Shown in pieces: positions 52,762-61,822 of a DNA stretch of 64,000 bases (its first letter is position 1; each line of letters begins with the position of its first letter). The stretch lies in assembly GCF_003605635.1 (NCBI RefSeq), contig NZ_QMDW01000004.1, positions 1 through 64,000 of the forward strand, in the 5' to 3' direction. Source of the DNA: Halonotius pteroides (GTDB lineage: Archaea > Halobacteriota > Halobacteria > Halobacteriales > Haloferacaceae). A program made the position numbers and the translations under genes. The notes beneath the pieces were generated by a model. It saw only the letters and a program-made list of their open reading frames with translations. It was not told the DNA's origin and did not search any database.

Positions 52762-54192
52762 ATGGATCCAGTCATCGCCAGTCGGGCCCAGTTCGCCCTC
52801 ACCACAATGGTGCATATCATCTTTCCCGTGATGAGTATGGGGTTAGCCCCCTTTCTCATCTACTTCACGTGGAAGGATATCAGAACTGCCGAGCCCGTCT
52901 ACGAACAGTTGCGTCGGTTTTGGACCAAGATCTTCGCCATCTCCTTCGTTGTCGGTACTGTCACCGGCATCGTCCTCGAATTCGAGTTCGGGACGAACTT
53001 CGCGGCCTTCTCGACGGCCGCCGGTGAGCTGTTCGGCGGCCCACTCGCCGTCGAGGGGATGATGGCGTTTATGCTCGAAGCCACGTTCCTCGGCATCTTC
53101 GTCTTCGGCCGCGACCGCGTCGGCGACAAGCTCTATTTCATCTCTAGTGTCGCCGTCGGTCTTGGCACGTGGCTCTCGGCGGTCTGGATTCTGATCGCCA
53201 ACTCCTGGATGCAGACACCCCGTGGCTACGAACTCGCCACCGAAGGCGGCCAAACGGTCGTCCATCTGGTTGATCCGATCGCGGCGTACGCCAACCCGCG
53301 ATTCAGCTACATGTTCGTCCACATGCAGAACGCCGCCGTCGAGTCGGTCGCACTGTTCATGGCCGGTGTCGCCGCCTACTACGTGATGCGGCACCACGTC
53401 TGGGGGTTCGATCACGAGAACATCGACTTCTGGGAGACAACGCTGAAAATCGCGCTGATCGCACTGTTGATCACCGCACCACTGCAGGCGTTCCACGGCG
53501 ATATGTACGGCCGCCACGTCGCCGAAACACAGCCCCAGAAGTTTGCCGCCATGGAGGCCGTCTGGGAGACCGACTCCTACGTTCCTGAATACATCGTCGC
53601 CTTCCCGACCAGCCTCGATTCGATCACCGATCCACGCGCCAAGGAGCTGTTCGGGATCGGGATCCCGGGCGGCGCGTCGTGGCTCGCCAGCGGGGGTGAT
53701 CCGACAGCCGAAATAACCGGCCTCAACGAGTTCGACACCGAGTCACCACCCGTCGCCATCGTCTTTTGGGCGTTCCGGGCGATGGTTGGGATGGGCTTTT
53801 GGTTCATTCTGCTGTCGTTCTGGGGCGGCTACCGGTGGTACAAAGGCGAGTTATTTGAGGACGCTCTGCTGCATAAGGCGTTGATGGGGTCGTCCGTACT
53901 CGGGATCGTCGCCGTTGAGCTCGGCTGGGTCGTCACCGAGGTGGGCCGTCAGCCATGGGTGATTCAGGGGATCATGAAAACAAGAGAGGGTGTCTCGCCC
54001 GGCCTCACCGGCACGGAGGCAACGATCACATTCGCCGGCTTTGTGGGGCTGTATGCAGCCTTGCTCGGCCTGTATGCCTACGTGATCGCCCGGGTCATCC
54101 GAAACGGCCCGCCGAGTGGTGACGATCTGCGGACGAACCACGAGCCAACGCCGCCGGAGGCACCGGCCACGGGGGTCGCCGACGATGATTAG
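52762..54192 (+). CDS. cydA: Cytochrome bd oxidase subunit I
   Basis: 476 residues, nine hydrophobic segments. SRAQFALTTMVHIIFPV at the N-terminus carries the His ligand of haem b595; HMQNAAVESVALF holds the second region; QAFHGDMYGRHVAETQPQKFAAMEA is the Q-loop entry; and VGRQPWVIQGIMKTREG is the GRQPW signature. A quinol-oxidising terminal oxidase of high oxygen affinity; menaquinone from the men genes is its likely substrate. Overlaps subunit II by eight bases. Confidence 0.95.
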   Translation: MDPVIASRAQFALTTMVHIIFPVMSMGLAPFLIYFTWKDIRTAEPVYEQLRRFWTKIFAISFVVGTVTGIVLEFEFGTNFAAFSTAAGELFGGPLAVEGMMAFMLEATFLGIFVFGRDRVGDKLYFISSVAVGLGTWLSAVWILIANSWMQTPRGYELATEGGQTVVHLVDPIAAYANPRFSYMFVHMQNAAVESVALFMAGVAAYYVMRHHVWGFDHENIDFWETTLKIALIALLITAPLQAFHGDMYGRHVAETQPQKFAAMEAVWETDSYVPEYIVAFPTSLDSITDPRAKELFGIGIPGGASWLASGGDPTAEITGLNEFDTESPPVAIVFWAFRAMVGMGFWFILLSFWGGYRWYKGELFEDALLHKALMGSSVLGIVAVELGWVVTEVGRQPWVIQGIMKTREGVSPGLTGTEATITFAGFVGLYAALLGLYAYVIARVIRNGPPSGDDLRTNHEPTPPEAPATGVADDD

Positions 54193-55186
54193 CGTTGAGG
54201 GGCTGTCGTCGGGGCCGCTGTTTGGCCTGCCGCTGCCGGAGCTCTGGTTTGGCCTCATGTTCGCCCTGCTGGCGACGTTTCTGTTCCTCGATGGCTTCGA
54301 TTTCGGAGCCGGCGCGATCTACGGGCTCGTCGACACTGATCGCCAACGGGAGGCGGTACTCGCCGCTGTCGGCCCGTTTTGGGACGGCAACGAGGTCTGG
54401 CTTGTTGTCTTCGGCGGCGCGCTGTTTGCAGCCTTTCCCGCGGCCTACGCCGGGCTGTTTAGCCGCCATTACCTACTGATGTTCGCCATCCTGGGCGCGC
54501 TCATCATCCGCGGACTCGCCCCCGAAATGTACGAACAGCGACACGACAACCTGTGGCAACGCGCTTGGAGTGTCGCCTTCGTCGCCGGTAGCGTTCTCGC
54601 GCCGTTTTTCCTCGGCGTCTTCGCGGGCAACTGGCTCGTCGGCAACGAGGGCTCGGTTTCGCTGATCGGTCTCGTCGTCGGCGTGACGCTAACGCTGTTG
54701 ACAGTTGTTTCGGGCGCGGCGTTCCTCCGGCTGAAGGCCCAACACGACCTGCCGCCAGAAGTGTCGACCTACGGGCAGATCGCCGTTGTCGGCTACCTGC
54801 TGGCGGTCGTTGCCACACTTGCCGTGTTGGCGGTGCGGCTCCCCGAGGGGATCACGACGCTGTTGGATCCACTGATCGTTGCTTTGGTCGTTGCCTCCAT
54901 CCTGTTGGCGGCGGGGTACATCCTCGCGCTGCGGCGGGAACAAAACCTCATCGCGCTGGGCATCGCGGGCGTGCTGACCTACGGGTTGGTCACCGTTGTC
55001 GCCCGGATCATGTATCCGGGGATCGATCCGGCAACCGGCGCGACCGTGAGCGACACCATCGTTTCGACGCTCCCGCTGAATCTGATGACGATCGGGGCCG
55101 GACTGTTGTTGCCGCTGGTCGTCGTCTACTTTGTCGTGTTGTACACGGCGTTCAGCGGCCCGATCACCCCGGAGGAGGCCTACTGA
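54185..55186 (+). CDS. cydB: Cytochrome bd oxidase subunit II
   Basis: 333 residues from ATG at 54185 (MISVEGLSSGPLFG), which lies within the end of cydA; earlier starts give a basic leader. Characteristic LFLDGFDFGAGAIYGL and FWDGNEVWLVVFGGALF, then YAGLFSRHYLLMF. About nine TM segments. Forms the heterodimer with CydA. Confidence 0.93.
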   Translation: MISVEGLSSGPLFGLPLPELWFGLMFALLATFLFLDGFDFGAGAIYGLVDTDRQREAVLAAVGPFWDGNEVWLVVFGGALFAAFPAAYAGLFSRHYLLMFAILGALIIRGLAPEMYEQRHDNLWQRAWSVAFVAGSVLAPFFLGVFAGNWLVGNEGSVSLIGLVVGVTLTLLTVVSGAAFLRLKAQHDLPPEVSTYGQIAVVGYLLAVVATLAVLAVRLPEGITTLLDPLIVALVVASILLAAGYILALRREQNLIALGIAGVLTYGLVTVVARIMYPGIDPATGATVSDTIVSTLPLNLMTIGAGLLLPLVVVYFVVLYTAFSGPITPEEAY

Positions 55187-55187
55187 C

Positions 55188-55400
55188 GTGGGTGAGGCGG
55201 GCTCGCCGACGCTGCTGGCCTCCCGTGTTTTTGTGACCTGGGTCGAACTGGTCATTGTTGGGTTTGGCGGCACCGCACTCGGCGGGGCTGTTTCTGGGCC
55301 TCCGGAGCTGATCATCTATTTTGCGACGACGCTGGTAACCGTCGCTGTGCTCCTGTACAATATCGATCAGTTGATCCAACAGCGACTCAGCGCGGGGTAA
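55188..55400 (+). CDS. Possible small third subunit of the cytochrome bd complex
   Basis: 70 residues from GTG at 55188, one base after the cydB stop; no ATG is available in the frame. Two hydrophobic segments: VFVTWVELVIVGFGGTALGG and LIIYFATTLVTVAVLLYNID. The position and strand match the small accessory proteins (CydX type, usually single-TM) that follow cydAB in other prokaryotes, but this one has two TMs and no sequence likeness that I can see. It is probably co-translated with cydB. Confidence 0.7.
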   Translation: MGEAGSPTLLASRVFVTWVELVIVGFGGTALGGAVSGPPELIIYFATTLVTVAVLLYNIDQLIQQRLSAG

Positions 55401-55420
55401 GACCGGCGTCGACACATTCC

Positions 55421-55681
55421 TCACGCAAACACATCCTCGGCACGAAGCCCGGCCATGAGATCATCGACCAGTGGCTCGACGCTGTCGTAGGGATACTCCT
55501 GATAGTCGGCGTACTCCATTCCAAGCTCCATCGCGCCGATCGTCACGTCGCCAGCCTCGAAGGTTGTTGCCGCACCGTCCGGCAAAACCGGAATCAACTC
55601 GAAGGGGTCGGTCACCGGATACTCGGCGGCCCCAAAGACTTCGGTGAGTTGCCGACGAATCTCTGCCTCAGCGGGTGTCAT
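55421..55681 (-). CDS. MTH865-like family protein
   Basis: 86 residues starting MTPAEAEIRRQLTEVFG. A small helical protein with AEYPVTDPFELIPVLPDG and TFEAGDVTIGAMELGM, the pattern of the archaeal MTH865-like family, of unknown function. It converges with the third cyd gene. Confidence 0.85.
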   Translation of the reverse strand: MTPAEAEIRRQLTEVFGAAEYPVTDPFELIPVLPDGAATTFEAGDVTIGAMELGMEYADYQEYPYDSVEPLVDDLMAGLRAEDVFA

Positions 55682-55717
55682 GGGAACACAGGTGATAGTT
55701 CGGGGGTAATAATGGAG

Positions 55718-55954
55718 TTATTCCGGGGTGATCGAAGATGACTCGTCGAACCAGCCGCGCTCGCGGAGGCCAACACCCAGCAGGACGAGCGCGTTCGGCA
55801 GGAACAACAGCGCGCCGAGAGCCATCACGGTGTCCTCCGTTCGCAGTCCGTAGGTCACGGCCGCGCCGGCGATGAGAAAGCCACTCACCGCAAGGAGGTA
55901 CATCCGGTACTCCATCAACAACGCGAATGGGCGAAACAGTGCGTCAACGTCCAT
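55718..55954 (-). CDS. Small two-TM membrane protein
   Basis: 78 residues from ATG at 55954 (MDVDALFRPFALLM). Hydrophobic stretches YLLAVSGFLIAGAAVTYGL and VMALGALLFLPNALVLLGVG. No family assigned. It lies 36 bases upstream of the MTH865-like gene on the same strand. Confidence 0.65.
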   Translation of the reverse strand: MDVDALFRPFALLMEYRMYLLAVSGFLIAGAAVTYGLRTEDTVMALGALLFLPNALVLLGVGLRERGWFDESSSITPE

Positions 55955-56036
55955 ATCTTCGCCTACAACCCACATCCACTAATAAAACCGGTCGTCGAAA
56001 CACGTCCGTGACACCGAGGGTCATGGCTCACCCCAC

Positions 56037-57137
56037 TCACAGGCGGTTCGGGTTGATTCGGGTTGCCAGCCGGCGGACAGCACCGACGGCCGCAACACCG
56101 ACGATCCCGTAGACGAGAACGGCCAGCCGTGTCGACAGCGTCGCGCTGTCGATCGCCAGTCGCGCCGCGGTGTTTGCTGGCCCACCGGGCAACAGCGTCG
56201 CCCCGGCGAAAAACAGCAACACCGCAACCGAAAACAGCAGTTGTGCGGATCGCCGGTCGGGTGCCAACAGCGAAACGGCCACCGACAATGCGACAACGAT
56301 CGCTGTCACCGCTGTCACAAGCGCGGCCAGCCAGCCAACGTTGGCAATGGCGACACCATTCAACGAAAGTAGCCCCAGCCACGCAACCGCCTGCAAGGGG
56401 GCGATAGCGATCATCGCCGCCGACTTGCCGTCGACGATATCGACCATCGTTACCGGCGCGACACGCAACAGTTCAAGCGTGCCCTGCTCGCTTTCGGCGG
56501 TCAGTGAGTCGACGGTGATCGAGCCACTGATAAACACCGGGAGGAACACTAACAGCGGCAACAGGATCGTGTAGGTGAAATCGTAGTAGGGGTTGCCGCC
56601 GGTATCCGGTGGCAGCGCCAGCGGCGGATTCGACAGCGAGGCGGCGCGTTCGGTGCGGAGATTTCGCTCAAGAGCGCGTAAGGCCTCTTGGCCCTCAGAG
56701 ACGACTAGCGTGGTCTCAATGCTGCCCTCTGGGGCGGTCATCACCACCTCGATACGGCCGTCGCTGCGGGTCGTCTGAAACACCGCGTTTACCGCGTTAT
56801 CTTGGAAATCGGCGTAGGCCTCGCTGGTCGTCGCATACCGCGTGCCCTCGATGGCCGGTCGCTCCTCGATCGCCGCCAGCATCTCATCGGTGGCGTCGCC
56901 GGTGACGGCGGCGTCGATCTGATAGCCATCAACGCTGCCAGGATCATACAACGAGACAAGACCGACAACAAGAAATCCAGAGAACGCAGCGACAAACAGT
57001 TGGATGACGACCGCGAGGATGATCGTCTTTTCGCGGCCCAACACTCGCAGCTCACGGCCGGCGATCGTCAGCCGCGGATCGCTCACGCGGTCGGCAACAG
57101 CGTGCCACTGAGCGCGCAGCCAGTCTCGATCACCCAT
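56037..57137 (-). CDS. ABC-2 type exporter permease
   Basis: 366 residues. N-terminal TM (IILAVVIQLFVAAFSGFLVV) and a large external loop (50-190), then five TMs from YYDFTYTILLPLLVFLPVF onward. The element SLTAESEQGTLELLRVAPV is the ABC-2 coupling segment (typical of YhaP/NatB-type permeases). It overlaps the next upstream permease gene by eight bases; ATPase, fused permease and this permease form one operon. The exported substrate is not known. Confidence 0.9.
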   Translation of the reverse strand: MGDRDWLRAQWHAVADRVSDPRLTIAGRELRVLGREKTIILAVVIQLFVAAFSGFLVVGLVSLYDPGSVDGYQIDAAVTGDATDEMLAAIEERPAIEGTRYATTSEAYADFQDNAVNAVFQTTRSDGRIEVVMTAPEGSIETTLVVSEGQEALRALERNLRTERAASLSNPPLALPPDTGGNPYYDFTYTILLPLLVFLPVFISGSITVDSLTAESEQGTLELLRVAPVTMVDIVDGKSAAMIAIAPLQAVAWLGLLSLNGVAIANVGWLAALVTAVTAIVVALSVAVSLLAPDRRSAQLLFSVAVLLFFAGATLLPGGPANTAARLAIDSATLSTRLAVLVYGIVGVAAVGAVRRLATRINPNRL

Positions 57138-59085
57138 AGAGGGTCACCACCCCGAAGTTGTACGCCGCGTGAATCACCGTTGCGGCGACCAGCGACACCA
57201 GATACCACCACAGATTCTTTCGCGCGCCAAGCGCGGCGACACCGGTGGTCACCGTATGCAACACCAGTGGGCCAGCCAACAGCAACAGCGATGTCGACGG
57301 CGTAATCCCGATGCCGGCGGGCTGGAGAGCGGCTTCGCCGAGTTGGAGATTCGGGAGGCCGACCAACTGGGCAACGACGGTGAACTTCTCGGCGACGAAG
57401 AAGCCGATCCCGGAAGCAATCCCCAACAGCAGTGCGGTTCGCACCGATCGATCGAACCGATCACTCTCAAAGCCGGCAAACACGTGAACGCTTTTCGCAA
57501 CCTCCTCGACGGCGGCGATCACTACGAGAATCAGCGGGATCGACACCTCAATCGGCAGCACGAACAAGACGGCGATCGCCAACAGCTCGGCGATAAAGAC
57601 AAACGGCAAAAACAGCGCGGTCAACACGCCAACCGACCGAATCCCGCTCAATCGCGCATCCAGTGCGTCGAGGAACTTCAACGGCACCGGCTTCTGTGAG
57701 AACATATCCTCCTCTCGGTAGACGCCGGTGCCGAGCAGGAACAACACGGCGGTGCTCGTGTAGAACGGGCCGGTCGAAAACAGGTAGCTTCCGAGGGTGA
57801 CGGCCTCACCCTGGAGCTCCATGACCACAAGCGTCAGCGGCGAGATCAGCGCGATCGGCGTGACGTTGGTGAAGATCGAGGGGATGAACACGTAGCTCGT
57901 GAGGAAGACAGTGATCGTGATCGTCACGAACGTGAGTTCCTTGAACGACCGAGCGAACATCGCCCCGAGGAACGTCGCCGCCAAGAAGGTCATCGCAATC
58001 GGGACGACCGCCGCCACCGACAACAGGCTCCCGCCGATCGCCGCGGCGATAATCGCCGTGGTAGCGACAGCGATAGCGGCGTACGGCAGGGTTTTGCCGG
58101 CGACAATGTCCAGCCGCTCGACGGGCGCGACCAACAACAGCTCACCCCGGCGGCTGATTCGCTCGTTGAGCACGCTGCTCCCATAGGATTGGATCACGAA
58201 GTTCATCGGCACGAGAAACAGAAACGCCAACAACAACGAGCCAAAGGGGAAGGGTGGCTGGATCTCCGCTGGCGAGCCGCTGGTGCCGCCGCCGAACAGC
58301 GCGCGATCGAGCAGCGAGCCGCCACCACCGTCGGCAACGGGCGGCGCGTCGCTGTCAGTGTTGTCGGTGGCTGTCGTATTGTCACCGCTGCCACTGGCTG
58401 GGCCCCCATCGACGTTGCCGGCCGTTCCATTGGTATCGGTGTCGTTGGCGTCAGTATCGGTTCCATCATCACTGTCAGCATCGTCCCCGGGTGTATCATC
58501 ACCGGTCAGGTTGCCCGCATTTGTCGGGGCGGCCGGGCCGAGCGTCGATTGTGGAATATACTGTAGCTCAACGACAACCGGGTAGGCGGCGGTTCGATTC
58601 GGCTCTAATGCCATCGCCCGGTCGTTGTAGGACTGCACCGCCGAGCGGAACGCGGTGAGTGCGGCATCGCCCTTCTCGCCGTCAGCCGGCTCAACGAGGA
58701 GCGTCGGCGAACGCGGGCCGGGGCCAGCGGTCGGTTGTCGAACCCCGCCGATCAGCAGGTCGATCTCGCCGGTCGCCAGCGCGGTTCGATCCGGCGGGCG
58801 GGCGGTCAGGCTGGCGTGGTCGTCGATCACCGCGGTGTAGGGGCTGTTGTCGGCGACGCCGACCCGGTAGATATCGGTGTTCGGCGACGGTGAGGCGACG
58901 CCGAGGGCGACAGCCGAGGTGCCAACGCTGGCAACGACGACAACGAGGACGGCGATCACGGCGAGTGTGCGCCGATTGTAGCTGCTCGTCGACTGGCCGA
59001 GTTCCCAGCGGGCGATCCGGGCGATCCGGCGGAGTCGACGCCCGGCGGTCGCGAGCCGTGTTCGCAGGCGATCGACCCGCGTCAC
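57130..59085 (-). CDS. ABC-2 permease fused to a PrsW-like membrane protease
   Basis: 651 residues. Residues 1-190: first TM and an external domain; 190-258: a Gly/Asp/Thr-rich linker; 280-460: ABC-2 permease TMs with NERISRRGELLLVAPV; 485-651: a PrsW-type membrane domain. The PrsW pattern is complete: EEVAK (527-531), FFVAE (562-566), H610 and H639 with HAAYNFG. PrsW proteases cut membrane anti-sigma factors in bacteria; here the protease is linked to an exporter, so it may process a transported precursor or a membrane regulator. Overlaps both neighbours by a few bases. Confidence 0.9.
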   Translation of the reverse strand: MTRVDRLRTRLATAGRRLRRIARIARWELGQSTSSYNRRTLAVIAVLVVVVASVGTSAVALGVASPSPNTDIYRVGVADNSPYTAVIDDHASLTARPPDRTALATGEIDLLIGGVRQPTAGPGPRSPTLLVEPADGEKGDAALTAFRSAVQSYNDRAMALEPNRTAAYPVVVELQYIPQSTLGPAAPTNAGNLTGDDTPGDDADSDDGTDTDANDTDTNGTAGNVDGGPASGSGDNTTATDNTDSDAPPVADGGGGSLLDRALFGGGTSGSPAEIQPPFPFGSLLLAFLFLVPMNFVIQSYGSSVLNERISRRGELLLVAPVERLDIVAGKTLPYAAIAVATTAIIAAAIGGSLLSVAAVVPIAMTFLAATFLGAMFARSFKELTFVTITITVFLTSYVFIPSIFTNVTPIALISPLTLVVMELQGEAVTLGSYLFSTGPFYTSTAVLFLLGTGVYREEDMFSQKPVPLKFLDALDARLSGIRSVGVLTALFLPFVFIAELLAIAVLFVLPIEVSIPLILVVIAAVEEVAKSVHVFAGFESDRFDRSVRTALLLGIASGIGFFVAEKFTVVAQLVGLPNLQLGEAALQPAGIGITPSTSLLLLAGPLVLHTVTTGVAALGARKNLWWYLVSLVAATVIHAAYNFGVVTLYG

Positions 59086-60032
59086 GGCGCGTCCTCCACC
59101 TCATGTTGATCTGTCGTGGGCTCGCTGGCTGGCTCTGTGTCTGTGGCTGTGCGTGGGCTCGGCATCTGTTGGCCGGTCAGCTCCAGGAAGATCGATTCTA
59201 AGCTTGGCTCGTCGGTGCGAATATCGGTGACGCTGCCACCTGCATCTGTCGCGGCGGCCTGGATCGCCTCGACTTCGGCCATCGTTTCGACGACCGCCCG
59301 GTGACGGCCGTCAGCGGTTGGGTCGGTGCCGTCGAGTGCGGTGTCGCTGTAGACATGGTAGGTCGTGTCGCCGTACTGGTCGCGGATATCGGCGACCGAG
59401 CCGCGGGCGATGATCCGGCCCTCGTTCATGATCACGACGCGGTCACAGACGCTTTCGACGTGGTAGAGATTGTGCGCGCTGAAGATGACCGTCTTGTCGT
59501 CCTCACGGAGTTCCTCGGTGAACTCCAACACCGAGTTCGTCGTCAACGGGTCAAGCCCGCTTGCGGGTTCGTCGTAGATGAGCACGTCGGGATCGTTGAC
59601 CAGCGAGCGGGCGATGGCGACCTTGCGTTTCATCCCCTTCGAGACATCACCCAGTCGGCGGTCACGGTATTCGAGGTCAAGGCGATCAAGCGTCGACTCA
59701 ATTCGATCGCGTGCCACCTCGTGGGGCACATCGTAGAGATCAGCGAAAAATCGAAGATACGACCGCGCGGTCATATCCTCATACAGCGGCGATTCCTCCG
59801 GCAGAAAGCCGAGTTGGTGCCGCATTTCGGGGTCGCCGGCGTCGTAGCCGGCGACGGTTGCCGTTCCGGCGGTTGGTTCGATCAGCCCGGCCAGCATCTT
59901 CAGCGTCGTCGTCTTGCCCGCGCCGTTTGGGCCGACGACGCCGAAGATCTCCCCGCGGTCGATCTCGAACTTGCTGTCGACGACGGCGGCAAAATCGCCG
60001 TAGGTCTTCCGCAGCCCCGACACCTCGATCAT
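59082..60032 (-). CDS. ABC transporter ATP-binding protein
   Basis: 316 residues. Walker A VGPNGAGKTTTLK (33-45), Q-loop LGFLPEESPLYE, signature LGDVSKGMKRKVAIA (the Q of LSGGQ replaced, with SKGM), Walker B PDVLIYDEPASGLD and H-loop SAHNLYHVE. C-terminal 90 residues with a fitting DrrA-like tail. Its gene begins the exporter operon and ends four bases inside the fused-permease gene. Confidence 0.95.
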   Translation of the reverse strand: MIEVSGLRKTYGDFAAVVDSKFEIDRGEIFGVVGPNGAGKTTTLKMLAGLIEPTAGTATVAGYDAGDPEMRHQLGFLPEESPLYEDMTARSYLRFFADLYDVPHEVARDRIESTLDRLDLEYRDRRLGDVSKGMKRKVAIARSLVNDPDVLIYDEPASGLDPLTTNSVLEFTEELREDDKTVIFSAHNLYHVESVCDRVVIMNEGRIIARGSVADIRDQYGDTTYHVYSDTALDGTDPTADGRHRAVVETMAEVEAIQAAATDAGGSVTDIRTDEPSLESIFLELTGQQMPSPRTATDTEPASEPTTDQHEVEDAP

Positions 60033-60132
60033 ACCTCTTGTGCCATCGGGGCGTACAAAAACACACGGCCTTGGCTATCAGTGCTAATAGCCAGCAGGAC
60101 ACGAGTTGTCGAGGCCGACCGAACGGCCGCAA

Positions 60133-60438
60133 CTACAGCGGTCGCTCCAGCTCGAACCGATCCTGTGTTGCGGCGTAGTAGTTGCCGGCGAGCCGGCCGA
60201 CGGTATCGGGTGCGTCGATATCGATCTTGTCGTCAGTCAGGACAGCCTCGTTGACGTGGGCGTGAACAACCTCACCGAGGATCAACACGCTGTCGCCGAC
60301 CTCGATCCGGTCGTAGCGTTCGCACTCTAAGGCGACGCTCGCGGCTGCGACGCGCGGTGGGTTGACGACAGCACCCTTCGACAGGTGGCAAACCGTCGTC
60401 CCCGACCGGTATTGGTTTGGGTTCGGGGCCGGTACCAC
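60133..60438 (-). pseudogene. Flavin reductase-like fragment (C-terminal half)
   Basis: Reading to the stop at 60133: ASVALECERYDRIEVGDSVL, then ILGEVVHAHVNEAVLTDDKI, and a tail with TVGRLAGNYYA that ends FELERPL. This is the C-terminal half of the FMN-binding flavin reductase-like family (DIM6/NTAB). The first ~95 residues (the FMN-site part) are missing; upstream sequence turns into the divergent DUF429 gene. A truncated relic. A short active form is unlikely because the flavin site is lost. Confidence 0.75.
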
Positions 60439-60443
60439 GGCGT

Positions 60444-61211
60444 GTGACCCAATCTGTGGTCGGTGTCGACGGCTGTGCCGGCGGGTGGTTTGCGGTGTGG
60501 ACAGCCGATAGCGACGAACCCCTTCGCAGTGGTCGATATGAATCGATCGAGGCCGTTGTCGACGACCACGCTGCGGCTGACACGTTCCTTATCGACATGC
60601 CGATCGGGCTTCCCGACAGCGAGCCACGAGCCTGCGACAGCGCGGCCCGACAGCGACTCGGGGCACGCGGTAGTTCGATATTTCCTGTTCCGTGTCGGGC
60701 GGTTGTCGACTACGTGCAACGGGAGGGCGACACAGCAGCGTACGACCACGCGAACACGCTACAACGGGAACAACTTGGCTCCGGGCTCTCCAAACAGGCG
60801 TGGAACATCACCCCGAAAATCGCTGCGGTCGATACCGTGCTCCGCAACGAACACCCCACCCAAAACATTCGTGAAAGCCACCCCGAATGCTGTTTTGCCG
60901 CGCTCAACGATTGGTACCCGATCGCCCAAGCAAAATCGACGACGAGTGGACGGGCCGCGCGGTTCGGTGTCCTCGATTCCGAACTCGATGGCTGGCGCGA
61001 CCGTTATCAGACCGCCCTCGACGAGCACTACCGCAAGCATCTCGCCCGCGACGACATCATCGACGCGCTGGTGTTGGTTGCCGCCGGCCAGCACGCGCTT
61101 ACGTCGTTACCCGCAGAGCCACCAACCGATCAGGCTGGGTTGTCGATGGAGATTGTTGTTCCTGCTGTTGATCCATCGTGGCACCGGCATCTGTCGGTTG
61201 CCGAGCAGTAG
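60444..61211 (+). CDS. DUF429 protein (predicted RNase H-like nuclease)
   Basis: 255 residues from GTG at 60444 (VTQSVVGVDGCAGGW); a TTG nine codons earlier is less likely. Family features: VVGVDGCAGGWFAV at the N-terminus, FLIDMPIGLPD, ARQRLGARGSSIFPVPCRAVV and RESHPECCFAALND. The fold is an RNase H-like one; function unproved. The start codon lies 5 bases from the flavin reductase relic. Confidence 0.88.
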   Translation: MTQSVVGVDGCAGGWFAVWTADSDEPLRSGRYESIEAVVDDHAAADTFLIDMPIGLPDSEPRACDSAARQRLGARGSSIFPVPCRAVVDYVQREGDTAAYDHANTLQREQLGSGLSKQAWNITPKIAAVDTVLRNEHPTQNIRESHPECCFAALNDWYPIAQAKSTTSGRAARFGVLDSELDGWRDRYQTALDEHYRKHLARDDIIDALVLVAAGQHALTSLPAEPPTDQAGLSMEIVVPAVDPSWHRHLSVAEQ

Positions 61212-61257
61212 CGGTCGCCGTCGGAACTTCCATATCTCTCGCCCCCCTACAGCAGGT

Positions 61258-61707
61258 ATGTTTACCGGGCGCACCGACACCCCGTGTTGTCTCTGTGGGA
61301 GCGCGAAAACCGACCGGCGGATCGAAGTGCCGCCGCGGGCGGTGACGCTGATGGAAAACAGCGGGCCGATCGCCTGGCAGGACATCGTCACCCCGGTAAC
61401 ACTCCAATTTTGTGCTGACGACTGGGCGTTGGTTCGCGATCTCGCCGTGGAGATGAACCACCACCCACTGTCGCGGTGCAATGTTGCTTACGCCTCCTTC
61501 GACCTGCGGGAAGATTTTGAGGCCATGCTCAACGAGACGAAGGAGGCTATCGATCACGCCAAGATGGAAACCCGTCTGTTAGAGCGCAGCCGCGAGGTGT
61601 TGGCCGACGCCGACGATCCGATGACCGAACCCCGTGATATCGTTGAGGCAACGGTGATCGATGCCGCGCTCGCTGAGCTAGATGCGGTGCCATCGACAGC
61701 CGAGTAG
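61258..61707 (+). CDS. Conserved haloarchaeal protein with one Cys pair
   Basis: 149 residues from ATG at 61258 (MFTGRTDTPCCLCGS). N-terminal PCCLCG could be half of a zinc knuckle, with a further Cys in FCADDW and RCNVAY; helices follow (LREDFEAMLNETKEAIDHAKMETRLLE). No domain recognised. It follows the DUF429 gene by 46 bases and may share its transcript. Confidence 0.75.
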   Translation: MFTGRTDTPCCLCGSAKTDRRIEVPPRAVTLMENSGPIAWQDIVTPVTLQFCADDWALVRDLAVEMNHHPLSRCNVAYASFDLREDFEAMLNETKEAIDHAKMETRLLERSREVLADADDPMTEPRDIVEATVIDAALAELDAVPSTAE

Positions 61708-61822
61708 CCGGGCTGTGTAACCACCGTGCCGACGGTGGCACCGATAGCCTCTTCCGTATCTCAACGCTTTTGTACAAGACAGTGTCCCTCGCTAGACACT
61801 CACACGACAGGAGCTGGGCGCA

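Noticed and set aside
60463..61707. A 414-codon plus-strand frame
   Set aside because: Only the section from ATG 61258 is a real gene; the front is a shadow of the DUF429 gene.
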